A DNA stretch of 64,000 nt from Capitulum mitella (GCA_030062745.1 CP099842.1:11444095-11508094), one strand, 5' to 3'. Positions 33,421 through 45,717 are shown, counted from the stretch's first letter. The notes: generated by a model from the sequence alone, not told the origin. Made by a program: numbers and translations.

Positions 33421-34959
33421 CGTCCTACCGTGCATGCGAGGCCATGTGCTTCCACCAAGACACATAAAATCCAACAGTGAGATAGACTCTGGCATACTGC
33501 TGTCCGAATCAAATCACATTTTTAGGGCGTGAAAGTGCATTGGTCTTCCGTGGCTACCATTAACGCAAAGAAAAACGTCATGTCAGGAGGTACGTCAAAA
33601 ACGTATGTCAGGAGCACGCAGGTGCCGCGCTGAGGCTGCTTATTCACGACACAAACTTCATTAAAAATTTTATGGGTGCACTGATATCTGTTGCAGTACG
33701 GCCTAAATCCATCTTGTTTCAACTTTTCAGAGCAATGAGCAACTCTTCATTTTCTTGTATTATTAACAATTTTATTAATGATATGGGCATATTTTCGATG
33801 TTGAAAAGTGATCATTTCGCCAGGCCAGCCGTTCATTTTCAACAATAGCAGACAAACCTAACGTAAATAAGGAGGTATGATATCAAACTGTTACCTTGAA
33901 CCTCTTAATCAAACTGTCACCTTAAACCTCACTGAGCTTAAGGATTTTCAGCTACGAGCTCATCGAGAAGAGAGGCCACCTCCTATCCATTCCGCCCTTA
34001 AATGAGAGAGGTCAACGGATTAATGTGTGTGTAGCTCGTGCCTTTCCGAATTCTAAAAATATCTGATTTGACCCGTTCAGGCCACCTAGTGGGCTCTCAG
34101 GTCAATGCAAAAGAGCTTATTACGCCGTTTGCCATGTCAGCCGTCATCGCACTAGTTTTGCAACAGAAGGGCCTGCAAGACATGCTTTTGTAGCGGCTGG
34201 TTTTAAAATTGGTCAGGCTTTGTGTTTAGCATTTTTCCGCGTCAAGGTCGGCAATCCAGAGGCAAAAAATCATTATCAACTCTTGCGATGCTGTTAGTGC
34301 CAAACACTTTCTGTTTTGTTACAATAGAACAGAGCTGCGATTATCCAGAGGGGTAAGCATAGTTTCCATTATAGAAATCAGCACCGACAATTACCGTACA
34401 GCCATTTCAGAATTATTTTGGGGCTTTATAACACCAGTAACCTCGCTTGAACTTGGAAAGGTCACAACAGTTCAAAGCCCGATATGTTTTCAAACTTGGA
34501 AGATCACAACAGTTCAAAGCCCGAAAGTCCTGCACCAAAAACTGACCCCATATCTTGTCAAACCCATGCGAAAAAAGGCAGAGTGTAATTCAGATACAAA
34601 ACAGCGGTGCAATGTCCAAAGTATGAGGTCACAATTCGATGATCTGCGTGACCTAAATTAAAAAAAAAAAAACGTGCAGAAAAGATGTAAGGTTCACTAC
34701 CGCAAACTTAAGGTTAACGATGCCGGGACAACGACGCAGGCAAAGCAGTCGCTTCGTGACGAGTCTTTCAAACAACGTTTGATGCATCTACTACGAGACA
34801 AACTTCGGGTCACGGTTCACCCTCGAAGAGCCTCTGAGCATGCCTACTGCCAACACTCCTGCACGTTTAACGGCATCCAAAAATAGAGCTTGCCTGGCGT
34901 TGCCAATAGAACAGCTGAGATGTGTTGTAAATACTGGGCTGTCACGACCGAGGGCCAAG
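33421..34959. other. Unassigned DNA
   Basis: No gene is supported. A local duplication of about 35 bases (CAACAGTTCAAAGCCCGA near 34465-34482 and 34508-34525) and an A run near 34661-34673 are visible. Some AGGTCA-type motifs (34098-34103, 34457-34462) hint at buried repeat fragments. Confidence 0.45.
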
Positions 34960-35441
34960 GCATCCGGCGTCCGTGTGACCATGGTCAGCACGGAGCGGGG
35001 CGGGGGCAGTTGGGCGCCTGCAGCCGCACGGTTCCGTTACGGGCTTTCAGCAGGACTGGAGGACGGACGGAGATACTGTGCCGGAGGCGAGCGGTGGGTA
35101 TCGCACCGATCGGCAAACGCTGCGCACGCCGCGCCGCTGCCGCCGTGGAGCGTGCTGGCCCGGAGGGGGCGGGCTGTGCTGCTGGGCTAACCGGACCTGC
35201 TCCGTGGCACCCACGCCCCCCCCCCCCCATGCTGCATGGACGGCCGCGGCGACCCTGGCGCGCTCTTGACATTGGCCAGGCGGATCTGCGGCCGAGTGAA
35301 GGCTGCCCGGTATCCTGGTGCTGCCGGGACGTGGGCCGGTCCAGCCAGTCTCGGGCCGACCAGCTCCCACCGCGACAGCCTGCATGGTGGGGGGAGGGGG
35401 GCGGGGCGCAGGCAGTCTTGGTTTGGCCAACTCCCACCCCG
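34960..35441. other. GC-rich island
   Basis: CpG-rich DNA with runs of C (35216-35228) and G (35390-35400). It leads directly into the 99-bp tandem array. Long open frames on both strands are compositional. Confidence 0.55.
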
Positions 35442-35740
35442 ACGGCCTACACTGAAGGGAGGTGAGAGGGAGCAGGCAGTCTCGGCCCCCAGCTGTGAGG
35501 GCGGGATACCAGGACGGGAACAGGTCACCAGTAGCGCCAGACGGCCTACACTGAAGGGAGGTGGGAGGGAGCAGGCAGTCTCGGTCCCCAGCTGTGAGGG
35601 CGCGGTACCAGGACGGGAACAGGTCAACAGTAGCGCCAGACGGCCTACACTGAGGGGGAGGTGGGAGGGAGCAGGCAGTCTCGGTGCCCAGCTGTGAGGG
35701 CGCGGCACCAGGACGGGAACAGGTCACCAGTACCGTCAGA
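35442..35740. repeat. 99-bp minisatellite, 3 units
   Basis: Units begin ACGGCCTACACTGA at 35442, 35541 and 35640, each containing GGGAGCAGGCAGTCTCGG, CCCAGCTGTGAGGGCG and CCAGGACGGGAACAGGTCA. The 99-base period is a multiple of three, so several frames stay open through the array. This explains the long frames of 257 (minus) and 153 (plus) codons over it, whose products are three imperfect 33-residue repeats. Confidence 0.95.
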
Positions 35741-38700
35741 CGGCAACGCATCGGCACAAGACTGTACTGAATTGCATTATCACCTCTGAGCCGCTTACAG
35801 TGTGCATTGCATTTCACCACTGAGGGTCATTCAGTCCGGAATGTTGTTACAGCCCTGAGCCACATTGTTCGTAATGAAGATGACTGCATGCACACCAGAT
35901 TCAGCAATTCCTTACTGTTCGTCACACTGGAGCACCTAATGATCACCATAAACAATCCAAAAGGTGTCTGATAACTGTGAGGTGGAAGCGTCATGGGCGG
36001 GTGATGTATGATGAAGTTGGTTGTAGATCACGGCTGCTCCAGGGAGAATCGCCTTTTTCCCAACTCATGAATAAATGCAATACTTGTAAACTTGTATGCT
36101 GTCTTGTGGATCGTACACGGACGAGCTGCTTCTTCGCTTTTGTTTTTCCAAGGTGGGTTGACAAGGACTCGTATTCTTTCACTCTTTTTATTCTTATGCG
36201 CGAGGTACAGTGTGCTGTTAGTGGCCAACTGCCCACTTCGCACCACGCTTTCACCCAAGATCATATGCGTGATTGCTTCGTCTGAAAGCAACTTTGACGG
36301 CAAATTTAATTTCTGTCTTTGTCTTTGGACCTTGACAGTTCTTTTTTGACCCGCTACCGAGAACTGACAAGACATTTTATCTGAGAGAGAACTAGGTAAG
36401 CTGTTGAGGTTCCAGGTGGCATAATGTTTTGTAATGTCGCTGGTGCGAAAGGCTGGCCAGTACTCCCATGTTTCTTTTGGTGATCAGGGCGATATCATTG
36501 TACCGGTAGACGTTCTATAAAATGTTCATAATTGTAAGATTGTTTTCCATTTTTTCAAGGACTGAGTACAGATTTCCGAAGGCGATGTTTAAAAATAACG
36601 CAGATTTCGTCGACTTTTAGAACGATGAGCAGGGTCTTGCTGCCGTTCATTTTAAGTAAGGGTAATGGTAATACATCAGTTTCCAATGAATCTGCTTCAG
36701 CTTAGACAAAGGATGAAGACTAGTTTTCTCTCCAGTAACTAGAACATCGCTGTCTTCGTCCTGCTGATAAAATTCCGGTATCCGCGAAATACAAATCAGG
36801 GCCCCTTGCAAACTCTACGAACTGCAATGAGCTCAAAACCGAAAATTATAAAAAAGTCAGCAGTTTTAATGTTTTTTCTTCTGACACGCTGTACAAAGCC
36901 AGTTTCATTCTACGTGCTCTTAAACCATCTGTTATCCGCTATATGACACGGCAGATCATTTTATACCAGAATATGGCACCTGAGAAACCGACAGACACTG
37001 CCACTAAAAGTTTCCTTGGTGAATAAAAAATCATGGTGTAAATGTGTCCGTGCTAGCAACATCTGTAATTTGATCTGATCTGATCTGCAGTGTCGAATTC
37101 GCTGAAGGAAGTTGGCAATTTCCTCATAAAAATGCATGGCATAAACTCTTATAATATAACAAAAATAATCGTTAGCATGAATTCTGAAGACATCTGGTTC
37201 CGTTTTAGACTGTTGGGGTGATTCGGGGAGAGTGAAGAGACCTAGAAAGTTGAATTTCATGTCCTCAGCAAAAACCACCTAACTGGTATGCTTAAATATC
37301 CACACAACTGAAACCAGTATAAAGAGGAAGACAGTGTGTCAAATTAAAAGAGCAGAAGTTTAGTTCGTTTACTACAAAACACTTCAAGATGAGCAACAAA
37401 AAATAATATTTTTCATGTTGCCTTGTCATTTTGCAAAGTACGAAACAAACCATAGGTATGATGGTAGGTGAATATTCAACTTCGGATCATTGCCGGATTA
37501 AAAAAACATTTGTGTATTGCTAATACGTTGTCAGTAGTTTGGTCATTATTTTGTCCATTTTCGTCAGTAATAAATCGTGATATTAATTACAATTAACAGA
37601 TATGGCTTTCAAACAATATCTTTGGAATGCTATGACTACTCAGGGTATCAGGGTAACACAGATATTTCAGTTCCTATTGATACTTTATCGGCATCAACGC
37701 ATTTCTTTGCGAGCGATCTTTATCAAATGTAAGACTGTTGTCAGGAAACAAATGAATCAAATGCAGCCATCATTTCATTACTTGAAATATTTGATAATTC
37801 AAATACTTGAACAACCAATTGATGCGTGCACCTAAGCTCAACGACTTTAACTTAATGCAGACTGAAGTTTGCGGACAAAACGGCGAATTTTGTTGTAGTT
37901 TCTGTATGGAGTGTTCCTCCACGCATTTTCCGCGGATCATGGAGCATTGCTCTGATCTGTTCTTCGCCCGGAAATGCGATATGGGTCATTCCATGTCAGA
38001 CTGCACAAAAACTGACCCGGCCCCCTTCAGTTGTAATGAAATTTGGTACGCTTATAGCACCCACAAAAGCGCCAATCATAAATTTTTCGCCCTGAGTGGC
38101 CTCTGAGGTCAAAGTTACAGGTCATGAAAGGTCACCGATTTTTACAAATATTGCATGGTTTGAATGGTTACAATTCAGTGACAGACTGCCACAGAGATTA
38201 TCGCCATTCGAAACAGGAATGTTCCAGATTTCATAAATAAGTTCGATTTTCGGTAACTCTGGGATGGCCTTCGACCTATCTAAGTCACATGGAACGTTTG
38301 CGATAATAATCATGTTTGCCCACCGTGGTCTCTACGAAAATATATCTCATTGTGTCTCGAAATACCTACAATAAGCGTGGAAAAAGCACTACTGCACAAA
38401 CAGAAACCTTGTTAGCTATCTCAAATTTCGTGTTGCCAAGTGGCGTTTGAGAAATGCGCCCATGAGGCTATCTGACCAACATCGATTGATTTCCTGCTTT
38501 TCGTTTGTCGGATTGCTCTACAATTTAACATGCACGATGTCTTGAGAGCCTGCTGCACGACGGCTGTCTTTTAAATTGCTTCATACGAAAGACCAAAGTT
38601 CATGACATGGCACCCCAACATCAATCAAACCCTACCAACCACATTCGACATACCCGTTCTTCACATTTTGACAGAAGCGTGTCTACCGGATGTTCTTAGG

Positions 38701-38849
38701 CTTTTAAGCAAACTGAGACAATCTTAGTCGAGCATCGGGGCCTTGTGAAGGTCAACTATTTCTTATGCAGTTCGACGCGGAATAGCCCATATCACGCTTG
38801 GCTTTAGGAAGAATTAGGAGTCTCTCTTGGTTCACCCGAAGAATCTCAC
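35741..38849. other. Unassigned DNA
   Basis: About 3.1 kb without a supported gene. A short run of GATCT repeats lies at 37071-37088. AGGTCA-bearing sequence at 38100-38140 (TCTGAGGTCAAAG, ACAGGTCATGAAAGGTCACC) looks repeat-derived. Frames up to 115 codons show no domain. Confidence 0.45.
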
Positions 38850-40462
38850 CCAGTGCTTGACTGGAGACACAGAGATGCGTGCACACAGAAACTGATCATC
38901 GGAATAAGCATTGTGCTTTCCACCATCTGAAGAGATGACTTCGACCAGAACGTATCGACCAACAGCAAGATCAGCATCTGTAAAAGACGCAAGGGCGTGC
39001 GCAGGTACATTTCTGTTATCGTGATGCTGATCTTTGTCATTTTCACTATCACACTAAGGAACAGTCTCTATATCTGTTCTTCTTCCTCCTGTCTCTTGTT
39101 CGCGAAAGACGTTGTGGTTAACATCGATTCTTTTTCGTCTGTGGACGCCAAATGACCCTGCAGTCGGTGCGCCCCTAAGCCCCAATAACCAACCAATCGT
39201 CTGTAGTCTTGCTTCCTCCCATTTTCTTGCCGTCAGACTGCGTCAATCTCGAGAGTGGACGCGGCTAGAAACGACCAGCCTCTTCCGCTTTCTAGCCGGA
39301 GCATTGCAAAGACCACGCAGGCCCGCGGGCCTGGAAAGCAGCTAGTCGAGGGCCCTGATGGGTCATCACGGCCGCTGGTGAATGGCCCCAGCTTATCAGC
39401 AGGACTGGTGGCGTCTGACGTGGCGCTCGGCCCTTTCAGCGAATGGCACAGGTGTCTGCTCCTGGGACCTGTCCGATGAAGCATCAGACAATATCGGATC
39501 AGAGAGATCTGTAACGGAAGACAGTATGATCGCTTCTTCGTCGAAGATGTGGCGAAGACGCGGCCAGATTCCAGACGCTTGGAACTCAGCCGTGATGCTG
39601 GAGGGTGTTGCAGCTTTCGTCCATGCAACACCAATCAGCTCTGACATCTCGCAGATGGTGATTCACCGTCCAGGGCGAATCATCAGCCAATTGTTGGTTG
39701 CCACATTGAGCAATATGGACATTGGACCGTACACTGAGATGCCCAGAGGCTGCGTGTGGTAAGACGTATATGGTGGTAAGGTCATAATGTTTACCCCCTC
39801 CTTCGCCAGCTTCACCAATGAAACTCAAATGGCTGTCATGGTTCGAAATCGATGTGTCCAGCAATAGTGCGTTCGGATTCTGAGCTGAGTGTTTGATCAC
39901 GTGCTGCAACATCTTGAGGAAATGTCATGTTGACACGCAGCCACTCGTACAACTTTGCCTCAAAAACCCTTCTGGTGCACCCGATTGTGATACTGGGCCA
40001 TTGGAAAAACGAACACTGGTGGCACCACGATGCCCGCTGTGAAAACCATTCTCCACACCATAACAAGCTTTCCACCTGGCCAACCCTCTTTTCTCCCCTT
40101 CGTCGTCACCACTTTTGGGGCCTTTTCAGCGGCGTGGAAACTTACCTAAATTCAAGATATAACTTCCTTCATTGCCAAATAACTGTATCGACGTCTCCAG
40201 GTTGTCAAAGAAACATCCCACCGTATGATTGTTGAATGTCGACGCCCGCGATAATGATGTAGTATCGAGGCTCCTGAACGACGGGGTTTGATGGCGTTTC
40301 AAGAATCCTGCGAACCAGTCAGGACTGCTATTTTCTCCTCCTCCCAGTCCGATGGCATCTTCATTCTTCAATCTCCTTTCTTCTTCGAGCTAGCCTTGGA
40401 AACATCACAGGCCAGAGTTCTTGCATCTGCAACTGTCGGGCCATGAAACATTTTAGTGCTCG
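38850..40462 (-). pseudogene. Pogo/Tigger-like transposase pseudogene
   Basis: On the minus strand the protein order of a pogo-type (CENP-B-like) transposase is visible across frameshifts. VADARTLACDVSKASSKK comes first, then the second HTH region PDWFAGFLKRH with TTSLSRASTFNNHTV and FFDNLETS. The DDE region follows, with PPVFVFPMAQY, LLLDTSISNHDSH, IYVLPH, then QPLGISVYGPMSILLNVATN. ELIGVAWTKAATPSSIT and FQASGIWPRLRHIFDEE close the conserved part. The usual LQPLD, with the third catalytic D, reads QPLG (codon at 39741-39743), and a stop follows PGR. The stretch down to about 38850 includes DLAVGRYVLVEV and may be the C-terminal tail. The N-terminal HTH is missing, cut off where the family C element begins. 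Confidence 0.9.
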
Positions 40463-41790
40463 TGAACCCGGCATTGCCTGGGGTATTTCGCCACATTTCA
40501 TTGGCTGGGGAGACATTCAGCGCCTTCCCCCTTTCGTCTTTCTCGAGAACTAATCGTTTGCTTTGACTGATTCAAACGGCAATCGATGGCCCCGAGCCGT
40601 GAGGTCTTGTGTCATAAGCATTCAACGCCCATGTCACAAGAGGGGGTAACAGCGGAGGGGCAGGGGCGTTCAACGCCCGCGTCTATCTCGAGATTCAATC
40701 GTTCGATTTGGCTGATTCAAACGGCAATCAATAGCGCCGAACCATGCGGTATTGTGACATATACCCTGTTTTTTTTTTTTACGATGGAGTCAATGATGAC
40801 GCCACAGGTAAGGTCAAATACTCAGAAGTGACCCTTTTCTCCAGAGTTGCCTCATCGCACTGAAAAGCAGACCGAGACTGACGTTTGCATGGCAACATGT
40901 CTCCGGTAGCCTGGTTTCATATTCTGAGAGTCATCTGACCCAAGGTCATCAAAAATCAAGGTCACAGGTCTAAGTCAAATTTGACGTCAGTGATAACTAG
41001 CCATAGCAGTGAATGTCTTCTTGGTCCATTTGACACGGAGATTCTCAAAAAGACATTTTCAAAGAGAAATGACACCAATTACGGTGCACATGCAACTTTC
41101 CAACATTTTGCTCTTCCAAACTCGGAGTATCACGAACTGGCCAGTGGACTCCATCTGTCGTTTCCCCATGACCCCTACCAGCTAATTTTGCTCATGTTGC
41201 GCATTTTCATGAAACGCTACACCAAGTTGTAAAGACCGATAAATCCCCACCGGTCATCCAGCGCGTCAAACGGACGTCACCAGTTTACTCGCGAAGCTGC
41301 AATCTGCATGAAACCGTCAAAGATCATTCTACAAAAAGGTTGCATTGCTGCAAGAAACTGCTGCGTAAGTTGTGTGTGCAATATCGCACAAAAGAAATCC
41401 ATAATCTCCCCAACTGTATCCAAAAATCATTTTATTTAGTTTCGTGGCGAAACATATCCTCACTGCACCAGAAAGTGGAAAACGCATACTTGATCTAGAA
41501 TGACCTAACATGAGGTCAGTAGAGTCCTATGTTGAGCTCTTAGGTCATGCTGATACGCAAGGCCAGCCACAATCATCATGCACTGTAAAAGCGCCGACAA
41601 TGCAGCAGCGAAATAAAATCGAACGTCAAATCGCAAAACATGGTAGTCTTTATGACGTCATTAAGACGTGACCTAGCATCACCTCGTTTCCAATTGCTTT
41701 GTCAGTATGTGTACATTTGAAGTAAGAAAGACGCAGAAAATTAAGGGGACGTTAAATCCCCCTCCCCCACCAGTCAATGGCGGTTTGAAA
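40463..41790 (+). mobile_element. Family C element with internal 5' duplication
   Basis: Starts TGAACCCGGCATTGCCTGGG (TTAA drifted to TGAA) and follows the order of the 19746 copy to GGGGACGTTAAATCCCCC and ACCAGTCAATGG near 41784. The 5' segment is present twice. ACGGCAATCGATGGCCCCGA (40578) and ACGGCAATCAATAGCGCCGA (40722) are each preceded by GATTCAA and followed by GTGAGGT/TGCGGTATTGTG-type sequence, with GTTCAACGCCC between. A T run at 40771-40780 is unique to this copy. It directly adjoins the pogo pseudogene. Confidence 0.85.
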
Positions 41791-44326
41791 GAAACCGCTC
41801 TATTGCAGTCTCTCCTTCGTTATGGTAAAATTGGGTTCTTTTGCTAGTTGCCTTGCAGAGGGGCATCTTGGAAGATCGTTAGGTAAGATATGCGTTTGTG
41901 CTTATAAAATATCTCTAGAAATTGAAATATCTGTGTTACCTGGAGTTGCATAAAGTCGCAAAGATATTGCTTGAAACGCATACTTATCAAGTCTGACTAA
42001 TATCACGATTAATTACTGACGAAAATTGGGAAATGAGTGACAAAACCAGTAACAGCCTATTACGAATACGCAAATATTGTTTTTAGCCTGAAAAATAATC
42101 CAGAGTTCACTGTTCCTTTACCACCATACCTTAAATGGCGTATTGCTTATCCCCCTTAAACATGTTTCATGTGTCTCTGAATTTTTTTGTATCCCACCGA
42201 ACGACGAAGTAACATGGAACAACGCTATTTTTGTTCTCGTATTAAGGTGTTTTGTACTAAAAAAGTAAAAGTAAAAACTAAACTTCTCTTTTAACTTGGC
42301 ACACTAGTCTCCCTATTGATACTCGTTTGGATTATGTACCTATTAAAGGTAACTGTTAACACATGCCTTTTACGTGGTATTTGCGAGGGACATAGAATTT
42401 AGTTTTCCAAGTCCTCCCAGGTCTCCCGTGCCATTTGCGGCCCTAGCATTATCGCCTTTCTTCGATGACGGAAACATGGCACGCAGAACGACAATATTTC
42501 TTCAGTTCACTTCACGACGCTATTTTCTACAGTAGCTTATTTTGTGAGTAAATGTCATTTAAAGTGCCGTTGACGACAAAATCGGTCAACAACGTCCTGG
42601 TCCGACCTGTTATTGGAATCTCCTGAAAACAGCTAAGTCGCTGAAGTGGCGTTTACAGTGCGCGGGTTCCCTATGTGGTGTTTGAGGCGGGAGCGAACGG
42701 CCTGTCTCGCACGTTTTGCATTTTCTGCAGGACGGGTTAGCAGCATGTTTGGAGATGTCCCAAAGTTCTTGAGAGGTATGTATGGGATTTCACACCGCTC
42801 CTTTCCAGGGCTTGCCATTAACCTTATGTCAAAATCCCTGAATATTGGGGATCTACACTTCCCATCCCCCCACGATGTTCTCAAGCCATGACTAGCAAGT
42901 TTTTTGGATATGGCTGTTAATGACATTCAGATAAACACTAAACAGCCTGATGAATCTGGGACGCTGTGTGGATCTACTAGTACCAACGCCGGCATGCGCA
43001 AGGCTTACTAGAAATATTACGCTGCGGAAACAAAGTCCTAAACTACCTAACAGCTGTTATGAATTCGTTTCTCATCATCTTGAACATTTCCTTTTAGTCG
43101 CAGTCCTGGACAAAAATGCCTTTGGATACAATTAGGCAGTACAATCTCTACCATCGCTAAAACAGATTTATGTTCAGTTAGATGAACCGAAAGCCGTCTA
43201 GTGCAATCCACGTTTCATTACAAATGGCGCACTGAATTTAGGCTATTCTAGACTATTATTCACTAGACTGCTACACTATCATGAAAATTTCGTTGCTAGA
43301 GCAGAGCCAGTTCTATACCTAATCACGCACTACAGCATCTGACTTCGCCGTTTTTCAAATATCTCAAGGAAACCAAGACAGGGACATAACATTTCACGAA
43401 AAGTGAACCGCGCTGTGTATTTCGAGCCGTGAACGTTTTTAATTCATTGCAGATGGCAAGCCAAATTTTTCGCTCGGCTAGACGTTTTTATGCGCAATGT
43501 ACAGAGAAATATTTGGGCTATCCCTTAGTTGCGTCAGATGTTTGCTGTCTGCCATTTGTTTCGAGCTGGCGATGCGAAACGCCGAGAATGGGACAGAAAA
43601 CCATGACCGAGCTTCCGTCGGACAGCCGCGGCCGGCGATTCCAGTCCTGCAAATGATACACCCCGACTGAGGAAGAAAATTAGGAGCCCCATCGACTGCA
43701 GGTGGGAACAACTTCGTGGGAAACGTTAATTCATTTAGACTAAACAAATGTATGTTATGCATGACATGCGGGAAATTCCCCGATTCCAGTTTCTTTATAG
43801 CCATGTACTGTGGGATCATAAACGATTTGCTAACAAGGCCTGCTTTCCCGCTTTCCCGGAACGATGGGTGTTACGTAAACCAACCTGTCAGTACTACAAT
43901 ATGAACACTTGTTAAAAACCCTTGCGTCAATGAAATACTGTCATTATTCAACAACAACCTTTGCTTCGTGCCGCTGATGCAACAAAAGTTTTGCGTTGCT
44001 GATACCAGCTGCAGCTTTTTTTTTCACACGTGAGACCGACACTTGAAGCAAGACATTACCATATTTGGATAGGAGCAGGGCAGGACAGTCTTTCCAAGCC
44101 CTACCTTTCCGGAACGGTGGGCTTTACATAAGCCAACTTGTCAATACTACAATGCGAACACGTCTCAAAAATCCTTGCGTCAATGAAACATAACTGAACG
44201 ATCACGCAATGGCCTAGCGCACGGTTGGCTCAGCAGCCGAATGCAGGTCAGACTTTGTGGTACGGAGACGTTATGTCATTAGGTATCATGCCCTTCTTTT
44301 GCCGCATGCTACGACCCATGTGGTAA
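41791..44326. other. Unassigned DNA
   Basis: No gene is supported. The 97-codon minus frame at 42633-42926 and the overlapping plus frame 42646-42891 look less random than most, but I recognise no family. A segment near 43838-43950 (CCCGGAACGATGGGTGTTAC) recurs at 44108-44170 (CCGGAACGGTGGGCTTTACA) with the same following text (CCTTGCGTCAATGAAA), a diverged local duplication. Confidence 0.45.
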
Positions 44327-44979
44327 TTAACCCTATTCCCGGCAAGGGGAGGGGTTGAATCCGCCCCCTCGGATTTTTTGCTTGCCAATTCCAAAGTTTT
44401 TGATGCAGCTTCACGAAACTTGCTGACTATTTCTAACCATTCTTTCCACGAACTGCAGTAAAATTTCGTAACTCCATTTTCCTCAGGGGTGGAACCAAGA
44501 AACGTTTTTGGGAGGCACCTCAGGCCATTTTCGGCCCTGTTGAGGGTAAAATGAACATGACTGCCAAAAAAAAGCGTTTTAAGATAGAACCTTAAACTTC
44601 AGATGTAATCCCCTTATTTTTCGAAACCTTTCAAAACCCTGCGAACGCTCATGATTTTTTTTTTTTAATTTCGAATGCAAGGACCAATGGTAAAAGTCCC
44701 ATTCATATTTCCTCGATTTATGCTAATTTTATTAAAATCGGTCCATAAACGATGGAGTTATAACAAGCCCAAAAGTATCTCTCATTTACACTTTTTTACC
44801 CCTATATCCAACCTTTCGAAATTTTGGAAACTTCCTTTTATAAAAATGCAGTTTACGTCATGGCAAACTGATCGCCGTCTGTTGCGATGACATCGGATGT
44901 GTAGTTCTCGGGGACCGAATCACCCCCTCCCCCGCCGGGAATCGGCCATACCGTCTAGCCTTCTGGGAATAAGGTTCAA
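44327..44979 (-). mobile_element. Family A element, internally deleted copy A3
   Basis: TTAACCCTATTCCCGG at 44327 and TCTGGGAATAAGGTTCAA ending at 44979 are the two ends. Both GC-rich subterminal blocks remain. About 550 bases are missing from the middle compared with A1: the CCTTTTACCCTCA part (as GAGGGTAAAATGAAC) is followed closely by the CGAAACCTTTCAAAACCCTG part. Orientation is minus relative to A1. Confidence 0.85.
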
Positions 44980-45231
44980 CAGCTGAGGCAAGAGAAAACC
45001 AAAGGGAGAGAGGTGCCAGGGCAGACCAGTTTCACGGTTCGTCGTAACTGGATACGACTTCGGAAGCATAGACGTTAGACCTGGTGTGGGTCTTGATTGT
45101 TCCTCACCATCAGAAGAAGCGATGAAGACGCAGTACACGGAAATCCCACCCTCTGCCAGTCATCCTGTCCGCCATGGATGGCCGTGCTGTCGGCGTCCGT
45201 GGGGCCGGACTCAGGTGTTACATCAGCTTGG

Positions 45232-45486
45232 CTCCCGCGGCAGACCGGCTGGGGCCCCGCCACAGACGGTTCGACTCCCGCTGCAGATCAACAGGACTCC
45301 CGTGACAGATTGGCACGGCTTCCGTGACAGATTAAGAGGGCTCCCGTGACGAATCAGCAGGCTCCCGAGTGAAATCGTGAGGGCCCCTCCACAGATCGGC
45401 CGGGCTCCCGCCACAGGCCAGCAGGCTGTGGCAAATCGTGTGGGCTCCCGTCACAGGTTAGCCGGGCTCCCGCAGAAGATCGGGTT
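45232..45486. repeat. Degenerate minisatellite, about 22-bp period
   Basis: About eleven imperfect units of the type GGCTCCCG(C/T)(C/G)ACAGATC with a variable tail follow each other from 45232. Because the unit is degenerate, the array is older than the 31-bp and 99-bp ones. Confidence 0.8.
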
Positions 45487-45528
45487 CTGCTCGGAACCAC
45501 CTGCTCAGCGGGGCAGCGGAGATCCATT

Positions 45529-45717
45529 TTACATGAGCTTGTCGCCCTGCGCGCAGACGACAAAGACATTCATCTTTGTCCTCATGATGGAGCCCGGGTC
45601 CTGTATGCAGATCAGGCCCGGCTGCGAGGCCTTGCTTCGCTTGCCGTCCAGGCGAAACACTGTATGTCCCGCACCGAGTCGACTCAAAACTCGGAAGCGT
45701 CTCCTCTGAGACTTCAC
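45529..45717 (-). pseudogene. Possible LTR-retrotransposon integrase C-terminal fragment
   Basis: The minus-strand frame reads RFRVLSRLGAGHTVFRLDGK followed by RSKASQPGL. This resembles the GPY/F-type tail of Gypsy integrases (a PYRVL...V/D-GK...S-RLKP pattern). No integrase core, protease or LTR was recognised upstream or downstream, so it is a weak motif match and may be chance. Confidence 0.25.

Noticed and set aside
33522-33722. Minus frame resembling a Tc1-like transposase (QDG near its start)
   Set aside because: Only a three-residue resemblance; no catalytic motif or further similarity in neighbouring frames.
35047-35820. 257-codon minus-strand frame as a proline- and cysteine-rich repeat protein
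   Set aside because: The frame is kept open by a 99-bp tandem repeat in GC-rich DNA, and the plus strand is open over the same array.
39233-39762. 126-codon plus and 133-codon minus frames as separate proteins
   Set aside because: They overlap, in other frames, the minus-strand pogo segments ending FQASGIWPRLRHIFDEE, which are the real signal.
42633-42926. 97-codon minus frame as a conserved gene fragment
   Set aside because: Composition looks protein-like, but I could not match it to any family and the opposite strand is open too; left unassigned.
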